The notes under the pieces are model-generated. The model was not told the DNA's origin. It searched no databases and saw only the letters and a list, made by a program, of their open reading frames with translations. 64,000 bases of DNA from Talinum fruticosum (Eukaryota > Streptophyta > Magnoliopsida > Caryophyllales > Talinaceae), in contig JAITYX010000047.1 in the NCBI GenBank assembly GCA_021018815.1, positions 1,240,001 to 1,304,000 on the forward strand, given 5' to 3'. The position numbers and the translations under genes were made by a program. Shown here piece by piece: positions 11,511-24,100 of this stretch (positions within the stretch are counted from its first letter, which is position 1; every line of letters begins with the position of its first letter).

Positions 11511-12041
11511 CCAAGGAAGATGATTATCATGCGTTATTCCGTTGTCCTCAAGGTGTGGCTATTTGGGAAAGTAGTAAATTCAACAATGATGGGTGTCGTT
11601 TTGCATCTAACTCGGACCTCATTTTTTAGCCCATGACCAGCTTGGTGGAGACGAATAGGAGGACTTCTTGGGGTGATTTAGGAGGTGTGTAATGCTTGGC
11701 ATTGAAGGCTATTTGGTGATGGGGATCGCCTCTATGGGGACCTCGGTTACAAAGCTATCAAGCTTGTCAATGAGCATAGGGAAGCTTATCTGTCTCTTCT
11801 CCCACATGCTAGCCCAAAATTAGCAATGAGGAACGAATTGTGGAAGCCTCGAAGCAGCTTGATATGGATGGAGCAAACATTGGAAATTGGGGTTATGGTT
11901 GGGGGCAGTACTTTGCAATTGTTTGGGCCGGTGGAGTTGTGTGGGGTTTTCCGTGGGCTAGGTTTTCTTTGGTCCAGAATTGGAGGAAGCTAAAACATGC
12001 TTGTTCAGGATGAAGCTCGCATTGGAACATAACTATACCAA

Positions 12042-12250
12042 GGCGCTGTTTGGTATGCGAAAGTGGAATGGAATGAAATTAAGGAATGATACCGAGGTGT
12101 TAAATATGGAACTTAAATATTTTCTTCAAGTGTTTGGTAGACAAAAGGAATAAAATCAAGTTTCACTTCGTCTTGTTTGATTGATAACCATGGAATGAAA
12201 TCAAAATTGTTTTATTTTTAAATTATTTTATGTCGTAAATTATTATTGTT

Positions 12251-12302
<52 letters not shown>

Positions 12303-12534
12303 TCATCTGATTCAATAAAAGTTGAAGCTCATTATCATATTTGTTGATAATTAAGTCTTATATTTATTTAATTTTTTAATTAACTATCTTGTAATTTTTT
12401 CAATGATTAACAAATTTTATTTATAATTTTTAATAAACCTATTTTCAAACTATATAATATTTTATCAAACAATATGACAAAAAAATTATATATAATAATA
12501 ATAATAATAATAACAACAACAAAATACCCAAACC

Positions 12535-12572
<38 letters not shown>

Positions 12573-12798
12573 TAGCAAATAGGCTAATTTTTCTTTTTTA
12601 ATAATTATAAACCGATACCCGAGGGATTGATAATTGATCTCCTCCTATTTGGGGAATTCAAATTCCCTTGTTTTAAGGGGAACTTAAAACCTGATGATTT
12701 CAAGTTTTACCTCCAAAATACTCAACCAAACAAGCGAAAAGGAACTTCAAATCGGAGGAATCAAGTTTCATTCCGGTTTTGTCCAACCAAACAGGGCC
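12042..12798. mobile_element. Tourist-like (PIF/Harbinger-type) MITE in LINE 1
   Basis: The left end GGCGCTGTTTGGT pairs with the inverted right end ACCAAACAGGGCC. Flanking trinucleotides CAA (12039-12041) and TAA (12799-12801) fit a 3-bp duplication with one change. Taking out the element plus one trinucleotide rejoins the LINE RNase H frame as NYTK|LVIEGD, an independent check of the borders. The interior is very AT-rich with (AAT)n tracts and no transposase. TSD length and TIR sequence suggest PIF/Harbinger (family knowledge). Confidence 0.8.
12253..12571. repeat. (AAT)n microsatellites inside the MITE
   Basis: Perfect or near-perfect AAT tracts at 12253-12302, 12493-12512 and 12535-12571, separated by AT-rich sequence. 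Confidence 0.95.
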
Positions 12799-12837
12799 TA
12801 AGTTGGTGATTGAAGGTGATTGTGCCTCAATTATTAC

Positions 12838-13035
12838 CATGCTTAAGAAGCAGGTTGGTTTAGGCTCATAAGTTAGTTTGTTTATTTATGATATTCTGGA
12901 ATTTTGTAAGTCTTTGATCTTTGTTTGTTTTTCCATGCTTAAGAAGCAGGTTGGTTTAGGCTCATAAGTTAAGTTAGTTTGTTTATTTATGATATTCTTG
13001 AATTTTGTAAGTCCTTTGATTTTTGTTTGTTTTTC
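12838..13035 (+). repeat. Tandem duplication of about 97 bp
   Basis: CCATGCTTAAGAAGCAGGTT and the following ~77 bases (through TTTGTTTGTTTTT) occur twice in tandem, with a 5-bp AAGTT insertion in the second unit. It lies in the LINE RNase H tail and is a recent local duplication. Confidence 0.9.
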
Positions 13036-13694
13036 CATGTTTACCCGGGGAAATATGATGGCTCACTTAATAACCCAACTACAACCTTATGTTACTTCTT
13101 CTAGAACATAGGGTTGGAGATGGACCTATTCCCGCGTTTGAGTTGGCCGCTAAAAATGTGTCCCTGATTAGTCGCGTTGATTAATAATACTCCCCTTGTT
13201 TGGATCCAAAAAAAAATGTTTTTCATTTGAAAGGAGTAAATCTCTAATTGAGTAATCGGCGTCTGAACTTTGAATCAACAGCCTAAGTTTACAGACATCA
13301 CTTAGCCCTTGCACAGCTGTTGTATTAACAAGTATTGATGCAAACGCATTGATTTCTACTTCCCTGGACAACATTCAACGTCTAACTTCTAAGACCAAAG
13401 ATTCACCCTAAATTCAATCTGCAAAAGCCATAACTACTGTACAGCAACATGCAATTTCAGAGCAATCTCAGTCGGTAGCCTTCATGCAGGAAGAACCTTG
13501 CAAAACTCCGAGCCTCAAAATCTAAAAATTCATTCCGCTTGTCTTCCCTCCCCCACTAAATGCTGCATTATAAGTATAAAGAAACCATTGCCCATGTGCA
13601 GCAATTTGACCAAGATCAACTATAGGCACGTCATAGTATTATAAATGCATGGTCTTGGATCTCTCTATCATTTCAAACAGTCATCAGTTTTTCA

Positions 13695-15186
13695 TTAAAA
13701 GGTCCATGGATGTGCGCGACAAGCCGAACTACCTGGAGGCCTCTCTAGTGCAACCCAACCAAATTTGCCCTTCCTAAAATCTGTCAGAATTCGAAATGCA
13801 GCCTGGTGGACATCCCCACTAAATAATTTCAAAGCAAGCTTGTGAACAAATCTGCAATCAAGAGAGGGAGATAGAATTTAGGCACTTCAGCAATGCATCT
13901 GATGCAAATGATCAGCAATTTTGAAATTGGACATTCACTTATTTGTCTTAGGCACTCAACATCTGACATGAGCACACTTCATTTTACGATAAAAACAAGC
14001 ATAAGTTTTAGGAAATGGGTGCGTCCAACACTTGGATGTGTAATCATGTCAGACTTGTGGCCGATCCAAATAAAATATGCTTGGCTCTTGCCGAACAAAT
14101 GCCAAATTATATACACATAAATCCATAAGGAGCAGTAAACTATAGCAAAGTTCCTTTACATACATCTCACCAGATACACCATCAGTCTCGATCCTGTAAC
14201 GATTGTAAAGTGCCTTGGTACCTAACAAGGGAGTAAACTCCAGAAATCAGTAACCTGCAGTTTTTCTTCTTTTTTTCCAGATAAGAAGCTAAATGGAACA
14301 CAGGAGTTTCAACTAACAGGGAAATTATCAAAATGAAATATTTACAACCTACTGATGGAATTCTAGCAAGCATTTGCACAAGTATAGCTGCAATGTCGGT
14401 GACATCATATGACCTCTCCCCAATATCATCACAAATTGCAAGCTTTATAGCAGCTGATTGATCACTGATCCGCATTGGGATTATACCAGGAGAATCTAAC
14501 AACTCTAGCTCCTTCCCAAACCGTACCCACCTTGAAAAAAATAAAATAAATGGAAATAAGCAGAAATAAAACATCTTCACTGCAAGAGACAAGGGGTGCC
14601 AAGAGTTGCTAGAATCAGCACTTCCTGTTAGCAAAAGATATCATTATAGTACACCCTAAAACCAAAACCATTTTATCAAAGTCATGAGTACTCTCCCTCT
14701 TGCAAGGGAGAGAGTGACTGATCTTCAAACCTAGAGGACCTGGCCCCTGGGCCTTTAAAAAACAAAAATGTGTGGAGATCAAGAATAGGCTCAATGCTAA
14801 AATATCTTGCTAGATCATGTATGAAAAGAAAACTATGATAACACATTGTTGAAGATAATTGGGGAGAAAGTTAAACTCAGAACCAGTTAAGGTTTAACCA
14901 ACAGCAATACCAGTAACTGTGAGGAAGAATGCTTTTACTCTTGCTACCCAAACAAACTTGATCTCATTTAAAGTGGCACAGCCCCATTTGAATTAGTGAA
15001 TATGCTGTTCACATCTCTCCCTGTTTATAATCCAGGATTATGACATCAGGAAAATAATTAATGTACTCACTTTAGTTCCCTTGTAACACCTGGTCGAGGA
15101 GCTGCTGGACACATACGCCGCTTCAATAAACGGTTGATCAAAGATGACTTTCCAACATTTGGATACCCCACAATTCCAGCTCGTAC
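13695..15186 (-). CDS. DGP3: DGP3-like 3' exon block (exons 6-9)
   Basis: Exon 6 (15071-15186) carries G1 GYPNVGKSS and [10 protein letters not shown], then PGVTRE. Exon 7 (14349-14530) has [12 protein letters not shown] and [13 protein letters not shown], then [10 protein letters not shown]. Exon 8 (14164-14221) reads [14 protein letters not shown]. Exon 9 (13695-13851) reads [13 protein letters not shown] and [20 protein letters not shown]. The donors used are GTGAGT, GTTGTA (weak) and GTATGT; acceptors are AAGCAG, TTCAAG, TTGTTAG and GATTGCAG. The likely 3' UTR lies at 13220-13694, between the stop and the LINE tail, and shows nothing else recognisable. Confidence 0.9.
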
Positions 15187-18100
15187 CTGCTTGACCAGAT
15201 AATTATGACATATAATCAGAATCCTTAGTCACAAGATGAAGCCTTTGTAAACCATAAGAAAACGGATTTGGTTGCAAGGTCAACAACAGTTGTTCCAATT
15301 GTGAATCATGTATAGAGCAGTCACAAGTTATATTCAGGGACTATATTCAGGATCACAATAGTCCTGCTTTGTGTGCTGCTGATGCTGGAATTATAGTCAC
15401 TCACTCAGCTGAGCAAGGTAAGTTTATGTAGGATGCTCTGAGAGCAATTCCTACAAAGGGATACATGTAGGACACTCCGAGAGCAATTCCTACTGGAAGA
15501 AGGGGTGGCTCACACATTACCAAACAATCTCACATAGAGAAACTCAAAATTTAATATCAATTCCCATTCATAGTCTGCCTTCTCCAATTACATAAAGGGG
15601 TTTATACAATCAAGAGACTAGCTAATATTAGGAACCTAAACATAACATATAGAATATAAAATGATAGAAATGTATAACCTAATATTATCCTAATGGACTA
15701 GGAAACTAAATCTCGATAAAATACTATTAAGTATCTTTATTTTATCTATCTTCAAATATGTTAATAATAAACCTACGCAATAAAAAATAACAAAATATAT
15801 GAACTACATATGAACTCAGTAGCAAATATAGACCTAGTTCACAGCAACCTTCATAAATGTGACACCCTTGAAGCTTGCAAAAGCATTTTCAGTGTCTTCA
15901 AGGAAGTAAGATTTCACTCGAGCATGAAAATCCCCCATTGTCTGAAATGTAGCAATCTTTTTACATTCCCTAAAGAGAGAAAATGCGGTACAAAACATTC
16001 TTTGTAACAGGAACTTCTTTATCAAGAATGATTACACATAAAGTTCGGTGATGTTTCTCACACCAAACCATTGTCGCTGTGAGCAATATTCTTCAGTCAA
16101 GCAATGGAAAACTACCAAACAGTTGGCACCTATGGCAGCAATAGACATGAATGTGGTGCATAAGAACGGTTTATAAGCAGCAGCTGACTGATATGGACAA
16201 CAGCAAATTGGCCAAGAAAATCAACACAAGCAGTAGCTCGTGATTTGGGAGTAAACGAGAAGAAAAAGGAAAGTAACAGGGGCGCGGATTGGAAAGCTCT
16301 GATAACAATTTGATGTAGGGCGCTCTGAGAGCAATTCCTACAAAGGGATAGATGTAGGGCGCTCCAAGAGCAATTCCTACGGGAAGAAAAGGTGGCTCAA
16401 ACAGAGCCAAACAATCTCACATAGAGAAAGTCAAAGTTCAATATCAATTCTCATTCCTAGTTTGCCTTTTCCAACTACATAAACGGGTTTATATAATTAA
16501 GGGATTAACTAATATTAGTAAACGTAAACATAAGATATAGAATATAAAAGGATAGAAATATATAACCTAACATTATCCTAATGGACTAGGAAACTAAATC
16601 TCAATAAAATACTACTAAATATCTTCATATTTACCTATTTTAAAATATGTTAATAAGAAACCTACGAAAATAATAAAAATAACAAAATATATTTCACATC
16701 AGCTAATATAGAGATATATCAATATCTTCTTATCTTTCCTTTATTCTTTGGTTGCATCACAAGGCAATTCCATGAATGAGGTGCACAAGCAAACTACAAA
16801 TAAAACACAACCAGTGTTAATAAGAAACCTACGAAAAATCTTGTCTAACGTGCTTATAGGAATTCGTCCAAATCCAAAAAGGGCTTTGTAGTCAATACCG
16901 CTATTTACTTTCATCTAAAATTCAAATCTGGCCATAAAACTTTCCTTATTTTAATGGCCAGACCCGATATTGACACAGATATAACTTCAAATTCTCCAAT
17001 ACACCCGTTGGGTTGGTGGGGGCGAGGAGGGGATTAGACATTGAAAGTCTCTTTGAATTTTCGTATTGTCTGATTTTTCCACAAAAATTTACATTCAAAC
17101 CCTTTTTTTCACACCCATGTCTGGGAAGACTAAGCTTAAAGTATCAAGACTACAGCAGTTGTTGCATGAGGTCCACCATCTTAGTACACCAAAATGTGTC
17201 ATCAAGACTGCAGGAATCATTCCCTCATTAAGTAGTTAGGTGAATCATGGGCAGTCACCCTCCCCTATATTTCATAACCCTTTAGTACTTCCCTTGAAAT
17301 CACTCACATAGATCTTCATCTTCTCACTAGACAGGCCGTAAGTAAGTACCATCAAAGGATATTCTATAAGAGGGAGAAGGTCCATTATATCCACTGAAGG
17401 GCATTAAATGCCTTCTTACATGTTTAAATGGTCTAAATCTTGCTTCAGACAATTTCCCTTAACAGGATCCAGTCCTACCTTCTCTCACTACATTTTGGTG
17501 CTAACTTACATAGTATCTCAGTCAGTGAAGCACTTTCATATTGCACATGCTTAATACACTATAATGCAATATGTCTCATTCAGTGAAGCACCTTCATATT
17601 GCGCATGCTTAATAAGCTATAACTCAATATAATAAAGCACATTTCATTAATAGTTACAAATTATACACCTTCATTTGCCCTTGAGTTTATATGATCTCTT
17701 CAGGCACCCCAATTCTTTCCACACAAGATATTTGCAAATTTTCTACTACCATATGTGATGGCACCAAGCCCGGGCTCGGAATCCAGTCGGGGGTTTAAGT
17801 TAGGCTTTAGTGGCATATAGGGGCGGAAGCTTGGGAGGTGGTGGATAATGGGTCCGATGGGGGAGTTGGAATGGATGAATGGAAGGAAATGTCAAGGATG
17901 TGTTGGTAATCGAGTTTCGAAGGAAACTAGCTACCTAAGACCAAATAACGGGATAGTTTCAAGCGACGAAGAAAACCGATTCACTTTGCGTTTTCTAAGA
18001 CAGAATGTAAGACCAAGTAACAGGATTGACCAAGAGCACCGATTCACTCTACGTATTCTAAGACGAGTAAGGGGCAACTTAGAAAACCGATTCACTCTGC

Positions 18101-21100
18101 GTTCTCTAAGACCTAGCGAGACACCACTCGGTTACAACAACTAGGAATTTGGTTAGAAAGCCGATTCACTCTGCGCTTTTTGAGTTAGAAACACACTCAC
18201 AAGTGTATCACAAAGGGGTTTTTACATTCATCAAAAGTTGTTGAAGTATATGGATGGGGAGGGCCTTTTATAGAGGGTCTTTTCCCACCAAAAGTAGCTT
18301 TCCTAGTCAGTAAGAAAATATTTAAGACTGATCACAACTAATTAGCACTAATTACAATGATTATCCTTAACTAAGACAGAAAAGCTAAGTCTGCAAATTG
18401 CTCTGCTACTGATTCTGACCATGCAGTCCTCTGGACCAATGATAACTAATGATAACTCTGCTCTCCACTTTGGTAAGTTGTCGGTACTAAAAGACTTGGT
18501 ACTCCTCTTGAAGAAACCTTATTGGACCGTCCAAAAGAGTAACCCAAGATGTTCAGGTAGATGAGTAAAATAGGGTAACTCAGAAAACTGAGTGAGGGTA
18601 AGTTTAAGTGCTTATCATGGTGATGAAACTGGGATGAGGGATTTCCGTTGGGTACGCTAAGACTCTTATGCACGTCCTGGATTTGTGATTCTGAGTCCTG
18701 GTGACTCAAAATTGTCACCTGCGGAATCCCCTATATTGCCTGATTCAGATGATGGAATATTTCCATCAATATGGTTTAGAGCAACAACCACCAAAAAAAA
18801 GTAACATGCCACTAAGCTTTTCTTCCAAGTTCTAGTCATTCCCTTTGTGATATGGGGGAGAAAAAGAAGGCACACATACTCTTGCTCATTGAGCGCTTCG
18901 TAAGTAATCAAAAGATGTCTTTCCTCTCTTTCTTTTGCATCAGCATAAAAATAATCCCCCTCAAAAATCAGAAGAAGAAGCACAACATGGTTTGTCCTTG
19001 GTGCAATTTCATGCCCCAACACACTCAGTATGTCCAATATCAACACTTGCTTGGTGTTGGCTTTCTTGATATAATCTGCACTCTTAACAAGCAAAGCTCT
19101 TCTTCGTATCTCCCAAGATTGCACGTAGTACTAAGGCTTAAATCTGCCATTTATCCCAGGGTTTATTGACAAGGTATGAAAGGGATTCTCTTTTGTCATA
19201 AGCAAAACGGTTTACAGAAGAAGTTCATTATTGCACATGGGGAAGCCAATAAAGATAATGTAGAACCAATTTTCTACACAACAAAAAAATTTGATTTTTC
19301 ATAACTCAATTTTCCGCCAAATGATGAATCTACAGCAGCATTAATAGGCGATTCCTACCCTAAACTCCTTGCTAACCTAAACTCCTAGCTTGGATAAAAA
19401 GAAAAGAATACAACATAAAATCGATTTCTAGTAAGCTATCCTATTAAAATACTTTTCCGAAGTATTTCTTAAAATAAAACTAAAGATCAGCAAATAAACA
19501 AATTCGAATCCAAGTAAATTAAAATATCTTAACAACTTCTATAATCCTAACTCCTAACCTAAAGAAAAATACAATACAATCAAATAATATTCTTAAAGAA
19601 AAATACAATACAATCAAATACTATTCTTCGAGATAAAATTACTGCTTATTCGATAATCTTTTTCTGATTTGTGTCCGGAGAAACTTTTGTGGGTGATTTG
19701 GATAATGACGAGGATCAATGCAACCATGGAGGACCCATGGAACTGCATAACTTTTGCGGGTGATTTGGATAATGACAAGAAGTAATGGACTCACGGAAAA
19801 CCCATGGAACTACATATGCCCCGAGCTCTCCATTCATTCGGTCTTGATGCCTGTAGAAAGGTCGTGACCCCGGGTTTGGACCTTGGGGAAAGCCCCTCCG
19901 ATGATCAAACTAGGAATCGAAATGTCGTAATGTAGTATATGGGTTTTTTATGGTGTCTAGGATTGCCTAAATGAGGTAAACTCGTATTTATAGCCATAAT
20001 AAGCGAAGCATATAGTGGTAATTCTAACAAGCTTACCCTATTCCCTGAGTAGACCTTATGAACTTACTTGGTTAGCCCTTACACTACTCACACGGCACAT
20101 TAAAGTGGCAATGAGGAATTCTTCCACATCATTTACCACCTCGTATTTCATGTGTTCGCCATCTCAAGGATGTAGGTGGGATGTGAAGTTAATCTTCGGG
20201 TGAAGTCTCCAACGAGTTTCAAAAGACGCCGACCATGATGAGGACCCTATCCATGACGAGGGAAACCATGACAAGGACATTGACCATGCCGGCGACGGAG
20301 CCCTTAGCCCCAACTATCAATGGGACTTGCCCGACGATTAACGAGGACAAGCCAAGCTTGATGAGACTCGTTATGGCAACTAGCATGATGAGGGTGACAA
20401 TCTCAACGAGGATGACAACCATGGAAACAAGGACCCTCACAAAGATGACGACTATGAGAACCTCGACCTTTGTCGAGGCCTCAACCCAACTAACGGTGGG
20501 ACTCAACCATAAAGGCAATGAGCCCAAGATGATAAGGACGCCAAATGTGACAACCCCGAGCATGGCGAGGGCGACGACCCCGACGACCTTGACCTTGACA
20601 TGGACATCGGCCATCGGGACCGCCAACTTTAATAGTGAAATATGATCATCCGAGTCATGTCGCGTTTCTTTCTTCTTTCTTTGTGTTTTGTTTGCGGTAG
20701 CTCTTCCTTATACTTGGTCACCTTAATGAATATTATGAATACATTGTTTTCCTAAAGCGTTGTTTTGTTTCTATTACCGCTTCTCTTTGATTTATAAAGG
20801 TAGCTCGGTTGTGCAAAAGGAGCTTGCGGAAGAAAAAAGTGGGTGAATGGCACAAAAATGCCGATCGGCGCAAAGGCCCCCAAAGGAGCCTACGAGAAAA
20901 GGTTGGTGAACGACATCAAAATGTCGACCGTGCGAAAGCTAAGGGGCTAAGGAAGGCTAAGGGGCTAAGGAAGCCCGGTGAAAAAGGAGGTGAACGACAT
21001 GAAATAGCCGACCTGTGTGAAGGTCTTGGCCCTAGTACGCTCCTGCTGGAAAAAGCGGGTGAACGACATCAAAATGTCAATCCATGTGAAGGCCTTAGCA

Positions 21101-24100
21101 CGAGAGGGTCGATCGGGATTTTTGATAGCAAAATATTGACCTCTTCGTTGTAGGCTTCAATGATTTGGTCCCTTTGGCTAGCACATGTTGAATTTGGAAT
21201 TTTTGAAAAATTTCTAATTTTTTAATCAAATCTCTTTCCTCAAACACTATTTTGCGTACCCTTTGGTAGGATCATCGGAGAGTGAGGTTGGCGTTTAACA
21301 CCTTCAACTTGAGCTTATGGGTAATGGTCGACCTCTTATTGTTGAATCACCGAGAGGCGCTCTATCGTAGGGATCAACCTCCTCCGGCCATGTTACGGAG
21401 GAAAGCGGCATCAACCATTGCATGGTCGAGCTGTGGCCGAGTTGTTGGTTTAAGTTGAGTCAAACATATTATCCGACCCACCATATGTTAGTTATTTTGA
21501 GCTAATTCGGACTATACTTGTTGCTTCACGTCTTTACTTGAGTTGTATTTCTAGCATTCATCCGAGTACCCATATTATCCGTACATAATATTTTCTTTTA
21601 GCAATCTCCGGGTTGATTAAGTTAATTAAATTTATCCATGCTAGACTTGCTATATTGATTAGTTCCTAGGTCAAAATATTCCTTCATTGATTGTTTCAGT
21701 AAATAGCCGATTTTATTCTAATTATTTTTGGGTAGGATTTTGTAAGGATATCTTTTGTTATATTTAACTGAATTTCTATCTATATTCTTTTGCATGGAAA
21801 ATCCGTGATTAATGGGATTATTTCTATCCATAATATTTTGGCATATACTTGTATATTATACTTACCTTATCCGGCTCTCGGATTACGTGGAGACATTATC
21901 TTTATTGTCACTCTTCTTAATATATAGAAGAATAATTATCTTTCCTAACTAAAGTTATTCCAAGATCTATAAGTTTCTCTATCGGGCAACTCTTTGGGAA
22001 TCCATCCTTTAAGCCGAAAGTAGGAGTATAACTAGGAGCATAACTCCATCATTGAAGAACCTTACAAAGAAGGAAAATGCAAAATTCACGAAGTCAAGAG
22101 TCCCTATCTCATATCGACTCGGATTCTTAAGATTTATCACAACGGCTAGTTGATCCAAGTGTAACGGTCTTCCCAAGCTGAAAGATATAAAAGAAATCTT
22201 GAAGACCACAACCAAGAGACCTAAGCTCACTTTGAAATAACTCTCTCTCTTGTAATTGTGTGTTAAATACTTTTCTCATTCGTATCCTCTTGTAGCAAAG
22301 GGTTTAAGTGTAAACTCTTTGTGAGTGTACTATACCTGGTGAGGTGTTACGAGGACCGGAAGAGTTAGTGAACTCAAGTGGTTAGTCGGAGGGTTAAGTG
22401 AAGAATCCTTAGCGAAAAAGTAGAGGTTAATCCTAAGGAAAGAATCCTTAGGCGAGTCACCAACCTAGGATTTGAATCTTGGTCAAGATCGTGAGCAGAT
22501 GATATGTTTTTTCTCACATTTATTTCTGCATTATTTATTTCCATTCAAAGTTCATTCTAGAATGACGATCTTAGTGTCAAACAAAATTTATTCCCTATTC
22601 AACCCCCATAGGGTATTACCCATTTGGGACTAACATGAGTCCCCTAAGGGAACACCCAAAATTATCCGACCAGCCTAGTCACCTACCGGGGTAGCCCCTC
22701 AATGAAGGCCGCCCTCCCATGATGACAAAGCCGAGCATGGTAGCTCCAAAGACCCATTGGTTAAGTATGAAATGAAGATCGAGTAGAAAACGGAGGTTGA
22801 GTCAAGATATACGGTGTGGGGTCGGACTTTGAGAAGGTTTTTTCGACAAGGTGATTGTGACGACCTTCCCTACCCATGAGCGGCAAGATAAACTTTGTTC
22901 ATGCTCGTTGGCTTCCCATAGTGCCCAAGATGGCAAAGCCACCGGAGGTTGCCGTCCACAAGAACGAAGCCCATGACGATCGAGCGAGTCAAGGCTAAAG
23001 GTGAAGATGGGGCCGGAAAGTGGGGTGAAGGTGACTCTAGGAAGAACGAGGGAACAAGTGGTGACGAAGGCAAGGATAAAAAGAAAAGGGACAAGGATGA
23101 TGAGAGTTCTTCGGGAGATGAGGAGGAAGAGGACTAAAGTCACTCTTCTTTGAAGCTTTTGTTTTCAACTTTTTGTATGCAACTTGAACCGTTTTTGATG
23201 CTTTCGTAATAATATTTTACATTTGGTCCTACTATAGCTGAGTTACATATTCCTCCCTTATTGTCACCACCATTTCGATTATTTACTCTTCAAATTTTCA
23301 CTTTGAATTATGCTATTAATCTTATGGCCGGTATCCGATCTTGTCACTTGCCCACGGAATTTGAAAAATGGCGGTTGAAAGATACCGAAAGGCACTAACA
23401 TGTAAAAAGAAATCTTTGCGGGGATAAGTGATAACGTCAAGCACTCACTAGGTTCATAGGGCGGAGCATTAATCCTCAAAGTTTATGTTGTGAAAGCAAC
23501 TAAGAGTGCCACACATTATGCATGTTAGGTTTAGGCATTTAGTGCAACAAACGCGGGAAAATACCGAGCGTTAGTTAAATCTAGTGGATATAATGTTGCT
23601 CTTAAAACTTGAAATTATTCCTAGAATGCTAATTAGGCGAATTCTTTTCATTTACTCATGCGAAAAGGTGCTTACAACAAGTTCTTTACAAACAACTACT
23701 AAGCTAAAACACAATATTTCTTGAGGTTATCATTGTGAGAAATCCTTGGAAGGGCGACTCTCGGGTCATTTGTGAGGCGAGTATGTTCCTAGTTAGACTT
23801 CTTCGGTGATGGTGTATGCCCCTTCCCATCTAGAAGTTAATTTTCCGTGTTGTGCCGCCAGTAGCCCCCGATCACCTACCTACCGAAGAGGTCGCTTCCT
23901 AACCCTCTAGCCACCTTAATCTTGGTGATCATCTACTTGAGTAAAGAGCCTCCTCGGATCAATGATAATAAGTCCAAAGCTTCTATAAGGACCAAGTTGT
24001 TGAGTTGCTCTTCGAATGTGGTCGACCAATGGGTGTGAAATGCAACTTCCAAGTACCGACTTCCAATCTAACCTACCTAAGCTTCCAATCTAACCTACCT

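Larger units (their letters stand above)
9940..13215 (+). pseudogene. L1-type LINE remnant (LINE 1)
   Basis: A 5'-truncated, stop-filled plant LINE. Near 9960-10310 the reverse transcriptase reads YERVEW, SMSFIINGE, RQGHPISPYLFLFVAEGLSY and the catalytic LLFADDTMIFCED, with frameshifts between them. At 10620-10790 come FVPKELCDEIQAMVNRF and KTLGGLGFR (the region after RT). Near 11500-11580 is a zf-RVT-like stretch (DDYHALFRCPQGVAIWES). An RNase H-like domain starts KLALEHNYTK at 12010 and resumes LVIEGDCAS at 12802, after an inserted MITE. FSHVYPGKY near 13032 and an A-rich run at 13209-13217 mark the 3' end. It lies between the cyclin and the GTPase 3' end. The 5' limit is uncertain, because 9500-9940 shows nothing recognisable. 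Confidence 0.88.

Noticed and set aside
18666..19124. 152-codon minus frame as an intron-nested host gene
   Set aside because: No recognisable domain, overlaps a plus frame of similar quality, lies in repeat-rich intron DNA.
20219..20645. 136- and 135-codon frames on opposite strands as genes
   Set aside because: Both are openings in a low-complexity repeat block of the Tat spacer; no homology, no splice or promoter context.
22949..23137. Acidic plus-strand peptide as a small gene
   Set aside because: Short, no start context, within the Tat spacer with similar compositional bias.
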